Below the pieces are notes generated by a model, which had not been told where the DNA came from, did no database searches, and saw nothing but the letters and a program-made list of their open reading frames with translations. Shown here piece after piece: positions 1 to 9,221 of a stretch of 21,387 nt of DNA (position 1 is the first letter of the stretch; every line of letters begins with the position of its first letter). The translations under genes were made by a program, and so were the position numbers. The stretch comes from Intoshia linei (taxonomy: Eukaryota > Orthonectida > Rhopaluridae): the NCBI GenBank assembly GCA_001642005.1, contig LWCA01000649.1:1-21387 (forward strand). Direction: 5' to 3'.

Positions 1-975
1 GTTCAATATAAAAATAGCTTCCTTGATATTGATTTTTTTGGTATTTATAGTATCCATAGGGTTATCGGTGTACATATCGTAATATAGTTTTTTTGCATAT
101 TTAGATTTCATATAATATAATATGTGTTGATCCATCAGATGTAAAACCGACGTGGTATTCGGTAGTAAATATACGATTTTTATTAGCCCGTCTTTTGATT
201 CTAAAGGATCATAAAATATGTGTGAAGGTGCATTATCCACAACCAACAATGCTGTTGCTGGTACATTTGACTTTTTTGAAAAATTCTTTACTGACTCAAC
301 GAAATCGTTCAAAAACCAATTTTTAAATACTTCCCGTGTCATACATCCTTTACTTAATGATTAATATATTACTGGAAACTCTATATTCTTGATAGAACGC
401 GGGTTTTTGGCTTTTCCTAATATTAATAATTTTAATTTATTAAACCCATTACTATTACTGCATGCCATTGCAGTTAATCTGCTCTTGTCAGATTTGGTTC
501 TTTTTATTTCATGTTCATGTTCATTTGAATGGGTTAATGAGCTTCTATCTAGTTTCTTCCAATAGAATGCTGTTTCATCAGCATTATAAATCTGAGAATC
601 GTTTAAACCCATTTCAATGGATAGTTCTAAAATTTTTTCTTTAAATGTTTCGATTCCACTCATGTCCGCCGACAATGAGTCCCCGGAACATTTCCTTAAT
701 ATTATACTGTCTTTTTTTAAATTTGTATAACCACCCTATACTAGCATTAAATGCTGCGGTAGATGGATAAAAGATATTTTTGAAATGTTAAGCCTTCTCT
801 GTCATTATTTTAAATCGTTAGTAGATACGGATCTAACATCTACGTTCTATAAACCAATAGAATAATTCCTCTTCTATTTTAGGATATAAGGATTTTCTAA
901 AATTTTTGCAATCTTTAAAATTTACATAAGACATTTTAGAAGAATTAATCAATTTGTCTTTATTCTTTTTTATGT
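1..975 (-). pseudogene. Tigger/jerky-like (pogo superfamily) transposase relic, continues past window start
   Basis: Decayed DDE transposase read right to left. Near 934-972 the reverse strand gives IKKNKDKLINSS, like the end of the CENP-B type helix-turn-helix. Near 870-920 it gives KIEEELFYWF, like the second DNA-binding helix block. The longest clean stretch (675-364) carries GDSLSADMSG, the first catalytic Asp in YNADETAFYWKK, and LILGKAKNPR. After an in-frame TAA at 361-363 the same frame continues with the second Asp in VVDNAPSH (about 219-244) and LPNTTSVLHLMDQ, which holds the third Asp. So all three acidic residues survive, but the gene is dead: the nonsense codon at 361-363, a frameshift near 690-700 and several stops between 700 and 870. 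The C-terminus lies left of the window. The family call rests on recalled motif order and is firm at superfamily level. Confidence 0.85.
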
Positions 976-1159
976 TATATTATTCAATTTTATAATTAGG
1001 TTGATAATACAAAATAAACAATGGATAAACTTGACTTTAACCAATTCATTATAATACATTCATTATAAATATACACCAACAATGAGCCATAGTGATGATA
1101 ATAAACATCACTACAACTTTGATTTCAGATTTTTATTAAATTTTGATTTTCAAGTATTT

Positions 1160-1195
1160 AGCAGAAAATATCACCCTAAACCGTGTTGGACTGTA
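1160..1195. mobile_element. pogo/Tigger-type terminus A with TA flank
   Basis: Read leftwards on the - strand from 1193 the sequence starts CAGTCCAACACGG and continues with GGGTG and an ATTTT tract. It is bordered by TA at 1194-1195, the usual pogo/mariner target dinucleotide. It lies on the 5' side of the transposase relic, so it may be that element's own terminus. The opposite terminus is outside the window. Confidence 0.45.
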
Positions 1196-1275
1196 ATAGA
1201 AAAAAATATAATATCATAATGTATTTTAATAGTTTAAATATTAAATGAAAAATTAGATGGCTTACTAAAACCCGT

Positions 1276-1323
1276 ATGGGGCATTTTCCAAAAAATGGTG
1301 CCCCAATCCGAGGTACGACTGTA
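1276..1323. mobile_element. pogo/Tigger-type terminus B with TA flank and small hairpin
   Basis: From 1321 leftwards on the - strand the end reads CAGTCGTACCTCGG, with TA at 1322-1323. It resembles terminus A (CAGTC, AC, CGG, TT, GGG and ATTTT at matching positions, one-base offset) and lies in the same orientation 128 bp away. A 7-bp inverted repeat (TGGGGCA at 1277-1283, TGCCCCA at 1299-1305) sits inside it. This is either the true outer end of the relic or the end of a second, nested copy. Confidence 0.5.
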
Positions 1324-2338
1324 ATAAATATAAAAATAATAATAACAAAGTTACATTATTTTTGGTAATTCGTTGTAGTTTTAATTAAGTTTAATTTTTA
1401 ATTTTTTTAAATTTTTAAACTCGTTTGATTTTCAAAAAAGGACAATTGGGGTTTTTGACCCGTAACATGTGAGTTTTGGAGGATCTAGGTAACATATATT
1501 GCTTGTACAGTTTGCATTAAAAAAATTTCATTCGAGAACTGCAAGGTTATTACAATTCTAATATTTAATTGCATATTATTTCTTACTGTGATTCACTATT
1601 TATAAATTTTTTTACTGTGATTCACTATTTATAAATTTTTTTACTGTGATTCACTATGTGATTTACTAAAATTCATAATTTGTAGTGTAAATTACTGATT
1701 CACTGTTTAATGGGACCGATAATACACACAAACAAAGCATATTATATAAGTAAGGATTTATTATAGAAAAAATAATTTGTTGGTTGCCAATGTTTATAAA
1801 TTAATAATGCACATAATGTAATATCATTACTCCTTATTTTAACTAATATTTGTGAAATTAGATGATATTGTATTATAAACGCATTTTTAAACATCCTAAA
1901 TCTAAAATCTAAGATTATTGAATATTACAATATTTTCATTAAATTCAAAATACTCATTTCAACATTACTGGCATACTTGATAAAAAATCGTAAATACAAA
2001 TGTATAAATTGTATAAAATATATTTAATTGGCACAGATATACAATAAAAATAAAATTAAGTTTATTGTCTAATAAAAATATGTTTTGTAAATATTGTTTT
2101 ATAATATTTTATTGTATGTTTTGAGATATGGAATGATCTGATTTGAATGCTAAATAGGTAAGGTGAATTCTAAATGAACATACTTTTTTTTAAGTTGTAT
2201 TCTTGTTAGTTTACATAGCGTGCTGTAGTGATTTGAAATGTAATTTTTAGGGAATTATATACATTAGGTATATATATAATTAGGTATAACTCTATAGAAA
2301 CAAATTGTAATTTAACGACTAATAATTTTGATGGTCAA
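1324..2338. other. AT-rich intergenic DNA upstream of the flippase gene
   Basis: Apart from the 29-bp tandem repeat I see no gene, RNA or recognisable element. The flippase promoter and 5' UTR should be here, but TATA-like strings are too common at this base composition to call one. From about 2239 the frame of the first flippase exon is already open, and several TTTAG/ATTAG strings (for example near 2250-2285) could be splice acceptors. An upstream non-coding or coding first exon is therefore possible. Confidence 0.5.
1583..1660. repeat. 29-bp tandem repeat, about 2.6 copies
   Basis: The motif ACTGTGATTCACTAT starts at 1585, 1614 and 1643, a period of 29 bp. Each of the first two copies continues with a T/A-rich tail ending in a run of T. 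The third copy is cut short and passes into a related GTGATTTACTAAAATT stretch. Confidence 0.9.
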
Positions 2339-5300
2339 ATGGAACAAACATCGTGTTGTCAAAGAATTATGAATCGAATTTGGCTCAGAAAAGAAAAAAA
2401 ACACCTGAATCAACGTACCATTCATCTCAATAAAATACGCCGCGAAAATTATATAAAATCCTTCAAAAAGAGCCATTCCAAAAAACCTTACAAAAGCAAT
2501 TATATTTCGTAGTTTTTATTTTATCAAAAATTTTTATTTTATTTTTAGAACTGCCAAATACGAATTTTACAATTTTTTGTTCCTGTTTTTGTACGAACAA
2601 TTTCACATTTACAGCAATATTTTTTTCCTTGCTATTAGTGCAATTCAAGTATTTTATAATGTCAATAATTATGTTATAACTTTATGGTTTGTTTTGGATG
2701 TGTACAACATTAATTTTTAATTTATAATGATTAAACTTTAATCGAAGCTACAGTACAATCAGTTAAAATTTACATTAGTGAGTATTGTTCCTTTTTTGAT
2801 ATTTTTTTATATATACTTAATTAATAATAATAATTAACGGTTTTAAAATATTAATTTATTAGTAAGTAAATAAATTCACGAGACTTAAATGTTGACGAAA
2901 TTTTTTTTAATTTTTTAAAAAAGTTGGGTAACACTGGAATATATTAATTACTGTATTTAAATATCTAAATTTATAGCAAATACCGGATATTTCACCAACC
3001 GGAAGGTTTACTACATTAATTCCGCTAGTATTTATACTTACGATTTCTGCCTTTAAAGAGTTAATCGAAGATTGGGTTTTCATTCCATTTCAAATGTTAA
3101 TATGTTTAGAAACGACATAGAAACGATGACAAAGTGAATAATTCCTCTGTAGTGGGTATTTCATTTTTATCACTCATAAAAAATATCTATTAGTTTTAAT
3201 TAATGGCGAGTGGTGCACTAAACGATGCAAAAGTGTAGAGGTTGGAGATATCGTTAAAATTTCCAGTGGAAATGTTATTCCGGCAGATTTACTTTTAATT
3301 TCTTCTAGGTATATTTTATTTAAATTCATTTTGATCGCGTTAATCAACGAATAATACAAACTATAAATCCGCGTTAACCGAATTGCGCGTTAATCGGGAT
3401 ACCTGTCTATTATTTTATATTTTTTTGGTAATACAAGTCTATTTCGTTAACACAGTTTGTATTTTTCTGTTCGTTGCATTACATCACGGTTTCTCAAATA
3501 GTGTGCCGCGAAACAAAACGGTTTAACTACAAAGAGTTATATATTTTATAAATATGTTATAAGAAAATATACTGAGGTTGACCAACAAATCAATACATTT
3601 ATGAGAAATTTTGATTTGTGCTTGAGATAAATACAATGTATTGTAATTTATTTAGTGAACCCAGAAGTTTATGCTACCTCGAAACTTCAAATTTGGATGG
3701 TGAGACAAATTTAAAATTGAAACTGGTTATTTTTTATTATTATTTTTAAACTTATTTTTCTTTATTATTGTAATAAACGCAATTATATCACAGTGTATGT
3801 TAATGTAAAATATTATTTAGGCGATTAAACAAACTTGTGAGTTTACTGAAAGAGCCGATTTAGTTGAACTAGAGGGATGTTTAGAATGTGAATTACCAAA
3901 TAAAAAACTATTTGAATTTTCAGGTGTTTTAAAAATTGTGAACAAATCGTAATTTTTAATGCTGAATATTTTTAAAACATTTTAGTATTCCCGTTGGAAA
4001 TGATCAAATCCTACAAAGGGGTTGCACTCTTAGAAACACAGATTGGATTTGTGGTTTAATATTTTATTTTAATTTCAAATTTGAGTTGAATGAATTTAAA
4101 TGTTAGGTGTTGCAATATATACCGGCCAAGAAAGCAAAATTATGATGAATTCTGCTAAAGGGCCAATGAAAAGAACTGCTGTGACTCGTGAAGTCAATAA
4201 AATGGTAAATATTTTTAAATTTTCAGTTATCTATCATTTTACATTTAGATTATAATTCTCATGATTATTTTATTTTTGTTAGCTTTTTCTTCATCGGTAA
4301 TCTCCAATTTATGGGACCTAAAAGATTATTGGTACTTATCTGGACTAAAACGTAATATTAAATTAGATAAGGATACATTTATTTTAGCAAATGGTTGGAT
4401 GTACTATTTCTACAATTTTTTAACATTTATTGTTCTATTCAACAACATTATTCCAATCAGTTTACAAGTCACATTAGAATGTGTACGATTTGCACAGACT
4501 TTTTTTATTAATTGGGTACATTTATTTAATGATGTATGCATTAAAATTAAACCTAAACTCTTAGGATGAAGAAATGTATAGTCAGCGATTTAATAATTAT
4601 GCCACTGCTAGAACTTCAAATTTAAATGAAGAATTGGGACAGGTAAATGCCAATAAAATGATATATTTGATTTTCAGATTGAATATGTTTTTTCTGATAA
4701 AACTGGAACATTGACACAAAATGAAATGATTCTACGTTTTGTAACGGTGGGGAAATGTCAGTTTAGATTTTTTATCGATGAAGACAATCCACCGAGTGAC
4801 GATAAATTTGAATTTAGTGAGTACAAATCGGACCCAGCTTCAAGTAATAATAGTAAGGATAGCATGAGAAACTCAGGATCTTCTTCCAATGATGAACATT
4901 ACACTTTTGATGCAGATAAGGTCCATTCAATGGATTCCAAACTTGATGAAGATGTTAAACAATTGTACAAAAGAATTGTAAGACTGCTTTCAATTTGTCA
5001 TACCGTCATTCCATATAAAAGCTTAGATTCGCCTACACTGGAAATTAGCTACCAAGCATCTTCGCCGGACGAAGAAACGCTAGTATATGGAGCGAGTTTG
5101 GGTGGTTATTCCATGACAAATAGAAACCCAGAGACTATTACAATAGAAGAATTTGGAACACCAAAAACGTGGAATATTTTAAATATTTTAGACTTTAACA
5201 GTTACAGAAAAAGAATGTCGATAATTGTTCAAGACCCAAATGATGGGAGTATATATTTATTTACTAAAGGTGCAGATAGTGTCATTTATGAACGATTACA

Positions 5301-8300
5301 CGAACATCAAATGTACATTAATAAAGAGTTGATCATGTCCCAGTTGAACGTTTATGCCTCAGTAGGGTACAGAACTCTTGTTCTAGCTCAAAAAAAAATT
5401 CGACAAATTGATTATGATGCTTGGCATGAGCAATACCGCGAAGCCAGTATTTCTATGGAAAAACGTTCGTCTAAACTTGACAGCGTTTCTGAAATGATTG
5501 AAAAAGATTTACAATTGATTGGAGCAAGTGCCATAGAAGACAAATTGCAAGATGAAGTACCTGAAACTATTATGAATTTAATTGATGCAAAAATTAAAAT
5601 TTGGATGTTGACGGGTGACAAACTTGAGACTGCAATTTCAATAGGATATTCATGTGGTCTTATTATGGAAAAAGACAAAACTATTATTTTGGATAATGCT
5701 AATTTAATGGTTATTATACTTTGTCAAAAAATTGATAAATTTTTAATTAAAATATATATTTAATTTTAGGAAGTAGAAAATTTTCTTTTTGAACAAAAAA
5801 ACAAAAACCATGAATCTACTGTTTTAGTATTGGATGGAAATGTAAATATAAATGTATACAATATTTAACTAAAACGTAGTCACTGCGAAACTGTTTTGAT
5901 AAATCTATTTTGAATAAATTTGCAAATTTTACTTTTGGTATCAAACGAGTTATTTGTTGTCGGTAAATTTAATAAAAAAATTTTGGGTTACATTTATTTT
6001 AGAGCTACACCTGCTCAAAAGGCAGAATTGGTTCATCTTGTAAAAAAAAGAAATAAAAGTACCACACTCGCCATAGGTGATGGAGCCAATGACGTTGGTA
6101 TGATTAAGGTAATAGTTTTTACGATTTAAGTGCAACGGAACTGGTGCTAGCAATTTATCGAAGTATTTTTATCTACAAAAATTTAAAAACTAAATTATAA
6201 TAATGTATCATGCACTGTTTTTAAAATAAAATTTCAAAAACACCAAAGCATTAATAACATATGGTGAAAGGTTGGCTATAAAATGTCCAGTTATTGAGAA
6301 CGTTCTCTCAGATTCAAAACTCATACGCTTAATTTTTAGCAGTGCAGTGAAGTGACACCCTGTTCTAGATCAAATTTTAAAATATTTATTCCTTTTGGAA
6401 TTCCCAAGGTAACGTGAAATATAAAAAATTTATGAAAAAATGTTTTTTCTCATAAGATTTGGCAAAATTGTGTTTTCAAAAAAATATCAGTAAATCTCGA
6501 TTTTTCTAGTGCTTTTTGAATTGATATTTTTTATTAAATTTTTTTATGGTGGTATAAAAGTGGGACTATAATGTAGTATAAATAATAATGTAGCAGTCGT
6601 CTAGGCTTTAGGATAAATTCCAAACATCTTGTAACTTAATAAATATTAAAAATTCTCCTATAGAAATAAGCAAAAAGTTGATAAATTTTTTTAATATATA
6701 TTATTTGAATCTGACGGACCTCAGACATATAGTTTAGGGGTCCAATTGTGAACCCCTGTTCTAAATGCATCGATAATAATTATAAATCTATAGAACCATT
6801 TTTATTACTGTTTTTTGAAAAGTTATTATATTCAAATAAAAGATCTAAAATTTTGAATTATTTTATTATATTAAATAGAGTAGGGGTCGCCAACCAGTGG
6901 CCCACATAATAATTTCGGTGTCCCTCTGAGTAAATATGTAAATTATATTTTTTTAAATTTTTCAACTTTTAAACACCGTTTTAACCATTTTCTACTACAA
7001 GGATTGATTCATTATAATTATTTTAATACTGAATTTTTAAACGCCCTGGATTTTATTTTTTTGAATATACTAGAACCGTTTCTCTTTAATTAAATTTTTA
7101 AATGTATCGTGTAAATTTTCAAAAACGGGGCCCGTAGAATTTTTTGATGTAAAAAAGTGACATATGAGATGTGAAAGACTGCCGACCCCTGAATTAGAGT
7201 ATTTAATTGATGTTATGAGTAGTTTATTAATTTATATTTTGAATATTACAATGTATAACGTAGATGGCTAATATTGGAGTTGGACTAATGGGCCACGAAG
7301 GTTTACAAGCATGTGCTGTATCGGATTATGCGATTAGCGAAGTTTGTATCAATCATTGTTTTATAATTAGGTTTAGTTTAAACACTTGAATAGGTTATTA
7401 TTTGTCCACGGGTGTTGGAATTATGATAGAATTACCAAAGTTATTCTATTTTCCTTTTACAAAAACATGTGCCTTTTTATTATTGGGGTATTTCGTATTC
7501 TATTTACATCATAATTCAAAACGTAGTTTTGGTTTGCTTTCAAAAATGCATTCAGTGGTCAAATTATAATCGAAAGCTGGTCACTTAGTATGTACAATGT
7601 TGTAATATCTATTTTTTAACATTTAAATATCATAAATTATAAAAATATTCTTTATTTTCAAGTAGTTTTTCACAATGATGACGCCTCTTTCCCTCGGAAT
7701 ATTTGACAAATTTGTTGAAGATAAAAATGCCTTGAAGTATCCAGAAATATATTCTTGTTTTCAGAGAATGCAACATTTTAATATCAAAGTGTTTCTTATT
7801 TGGTTGTTGGATGCCATATATCATTCTCTGGTTATATATTGGTCTACAACCATGTTTCTTAATAAAGGTATACATTAGTTATCAAATTATTATTTTAAAA
7901 TGGCTGTGACGTGATGATTATCTAATAAATATTTTAATTTAGAAATTTCAAAAAGCAATGGGACTATTGGAGATTTTATTTTTGTTGGAAATTTTATATA
8001 TGCCGTAAATATTTTAACATTTATTCAGACAACTGTTTTATTTTATTTCATAGTACGTCGTCACAACCGTTACTTTACATGCTGGGTTATTACACAATCG
8101 TTTGAATATAGTAAACCTTCAATCTTAAAATTTGATTTAAATATTGACATAGTTTGCTCACATTTCCATATGGGGCAGTATTATCATGTGGGTGATATTT
8201 ATAAATGGATATTCTCATGTATGGCCAACATTCGAAGCCGGTGAACAAATGAAAGTTATGGTAATATTTTTAGTGGTTTTAATAAATTATTTATTAACAA

Positions 8301-9026
8301 ATTAGGCAATGGAATTATTCAGTACACCGTTGTTTTGGTTTGGATGGCTTCTTGTGCCAATATTAACTCTTGCAAATGATATTTTTATGACAATGTAATT
8401 ATGATAAACTGTATGGCTCGTTTTTCAAACTATAGGTCGTACAAAAGTAAAAACATTTTAATTTTTCAGATAACAACATTTTGTGGTTAAAAAATTTTGA
8501 AAAACGCTCATTTAAACTATCACATGTTTGATTATAGAACCAAACGATTAATTCAATACCAACTCAAAGATAAAATAAGTTCATCAGAGCTACAAAAAAT
8601 TGACATGACTTCATTCATGATAAATAAAACTAGAAGCGGGTAAATAATTTATAAAATTATTTATTATTTATATTTATTATTACATTATGTATGTATTATT
8701 TATTTTATATTTATTGTAAATTATAAATATCAAGTATAGGTTTATAAATACTATGAAACGAATGAAGCAAGTATTTTACTTAAAGAGTGACACACCAAAA
8801 AGTACATCAAGTTTAAAACGTATGTTATATTTGTTTCATATTATCATTATTGTACTTAGATGGAGGTTACGCCTTTTCACAAACCGAAAATGCTTTCATG
8901 TCTCAAGTATGTTATATTACAAATGTTATTGATACAGTGTAGTACAATATATCATTAAATATTTCATTTTAGAGAAAGGTTATGGAAAATTACGATACCT
9001 ACGCCTCAAAACCTTCTGGGATGTAA
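2339..9026 (+). CDS. ATP8A: P4-ATPase phospholipid flippase, ATP8A/Drs2 type (27 exons, 1198 aa)
   Basis: ATP-driven aminophospholipid flippase, normally paired with a CDC50/TMEM30 subunit on Golgi, endosome or plasma membrane. Exons: 2339-2508, 2549-2648, 2977-3075, 3110-3155, 3194-3308, 3656-3725, 3821-3948, 3986-4053, 4107-4204, 4249-4515, 4565-4642, 4678-5709, 5770-5841, 5880-5962, 6003-6108, 7264-7341, 7377-7487, 7527-7601, 7666-7867, 7943-8004, 8054-8110, 8153-8260, 8306-8394, 8538-8639, 8740-8819, 8860-8906, 8973-9026 (3597 nt in frame). Motifs: NYISTAKY N-terminus; [10 protein letters not shown] after TM1 (residues 90-99), whose QQ pair is typical of ATP8A/Drs2 enzymes; actuator DGET 191-194; PISL 366-369 in TM4; DKTGT with phosphorylated Asp420; SPDE 542-545; KGAD 610-613; TGDK 725-728; GDGAND 834-839; FYKN with Lys899 in TM5; C-terminal GYAFS 1168-1172, the autoinhibitory motif. 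Length is normal for the family and nothing catalytic is missing, so it should be functional. The exact start is less certain than the rest. Confidence 0.96.
3333..3405. mobile_element. Possible pogo-like terminal fragment with three GCGTTAAYC motifs (flippase intron 5)
   Basis: Inside the 347-nt intron 3309-3655 a CpG-rich patch carries GCGTTAATC (3337), GCGTTAACC (3371) and GCGTTAATC (3387), ending in GGGATACCTG at 3405. On the other strand this reads CAGGTATCCCGATTAACGCG, the style of some pogo/Tigger termini. No partner end or clear TA duplication is visible, so this is a solo fragment at best. Confidence 0.35.
4678..5709 (+). other. Flippase exon 12: phosphorylation site and nucleotide-binding domain
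   Basis: By far the largest exon (344 codons), while most others are 50-130 nt. It opens with the P-domain sequence [13 protein letters not shown], whose Asp codon is 4696-4698. A Ser/Asn/Asp-rich linker follows (about residues 440-470), then the N domain with YQASSPDE and [13 protein letters not shown], and it ends in the second P-domain block [15 protein letters not shown]. The usual SPDEGALV is SPDEETLV here. The frame stays open past the donor (GT at 5710) to 5763, but homology stops at the donor. Confidence 0.95.
6690..6758. mobile_element. Possible second hAT-like terminus
   Basis: Reverse-complemented from 6758 this reads CAGGGGTTCACAATTGGACC and continues with GAGGTCCGTCAG, the style of a hAT terminus. 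The next 8 bp, TTCTAAAT (6759-6766), match TTCTAGAT at 6363-6370 at 7 of 8 positions. However, the sequence starting at 6371 does not begin with a matching terminal repeat, so the left end is lost or the pairing is chance. Confidence 0.35.
6881..7191. mobile_element. 311-bp hAT-type MITE with TIRs and 8-bp target duplication
   Basis: The left end reads TAGGGGTCGCCAACC and the right end, reverse-complemented, reads CAGGGGTCGGCAGTC. This is a hAT-style inverted repeat matching at most of the first 11 bases. The flanks AAATAGAG (6873-6880) and AATTAGAG (7192-7199) match at 7 of 8 positions, as expected for a slightly aged hAT target-site duplication. The interior is AT-rich and non-coding, so the element is non-autonomous. 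Confidence 0.8.
7889..7955 (+). repeat. Source copy of duplicated splice-acceptor segment (flippase intron 19/exon 20)
   Basis: Covers most of the 3' part of the 75-nt intron 7868-7942, its AG (7941-7942) and the first 13 nt of exon 20. It is nearly identical to 9073-9140 downstream of the gene: one 3-base indel (GAT) and a few substitutions over about 65 bp. Because this copy is in its functional intron and exon context, it is the likely source. Confidence 0.9.
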
Positions 9027-9061
9027 ATTATATCAAATAGAAAACTTGTTACATTTGTTTC

Positions 9062-9067
9062 AATAAA
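9062..9067 (+). promoter_or_regulatory. Likely polyadenylation signal of the flippase gene
   Basis: A canonical AATAAA lies 36 nt after the TAA stop (9024-9026), in the 195-bp gap before the next start codon. In DNA this AT-rich the hexamer can occur by chance; its position is the support. Confidence 0.5.
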
Positions 9068-9072
9068 TTATT

Positions 9073-9140
9073 CTATTTTAAAATAGCTGTGACGTGATTA
9101 TCTAATAAATATTTTAATTTAGAAATTTCAAAAAGTAATA
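9073..9140 (+). repeat. Duplicated splice-acceptor segment in the flippase-RRP7 gap
   Basis: A nearly identical copy of 7889-7955. It includes the intron's T-rich tail, the AG (9121-9122) and the AAATTTCAAAAAG start of flippase exon 20. It lies after the flippase stop and about 100 nt before the proposed RRP7 start codon, in the sense orientation for both genes. Seen directly in the sequence; any function is inference. Confidence 0.9.
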
Positions 9141-9221
9141 ATAAAGTACATTATATTATATTCTTTTTATTTTCAATTTATTAATTATCCAAAGCAACAT
9201 ATATAATATCATTGCAAATAA

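Larger units (their letters stand above)
6109..7263 (+). other. Flippase intron 15, expanded by transposon insertions
   Basis: This 1155-nt intron separates the exon ending [11 protein letters not shown] from the one starting [10 protein letters not shown]. Most introns in this gene are 34-66 nt, so it is roughly twenty-fold expanded. The excess is explained at least partly by a hAT-type MITE at 6881-7191 and another hAT-like end near 6758. It also has a perfect 12-bp palindrome GAGAACGTTCTC at 6296-6307. No coding sequence was recognised. Confidence 0.85.

Noticed and set aside
462-644. 60-codon + strand open frame
   Set aside because: It is the complement of the transposase relic and has no resemblance to known proteins.
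3924-3985. Alternative donor GTGTTT at 3924 for flippase exon 7
   Set aside because: It shifts the next exon out of the [12 protein letters not shown] frame. The donor at 3949 (after VLKIVNK) restores phase and homology with a 37-nt intron.
4516-4569. Extension of flippase exon 10 to 4569
   Set aside because: Homology ends at FINW (4515) with GT at 4516, and resumes at DEEMYSQRF (4565) before NLNEELGQ.
8395-8537. Possible small exon near 8437-8450 in flippase intron 23
   Set aside because: SYK-like codons looked plausible but the phase does not join the next exon (TKRLIQYQ); direct joining of 8394 to 8538 does.
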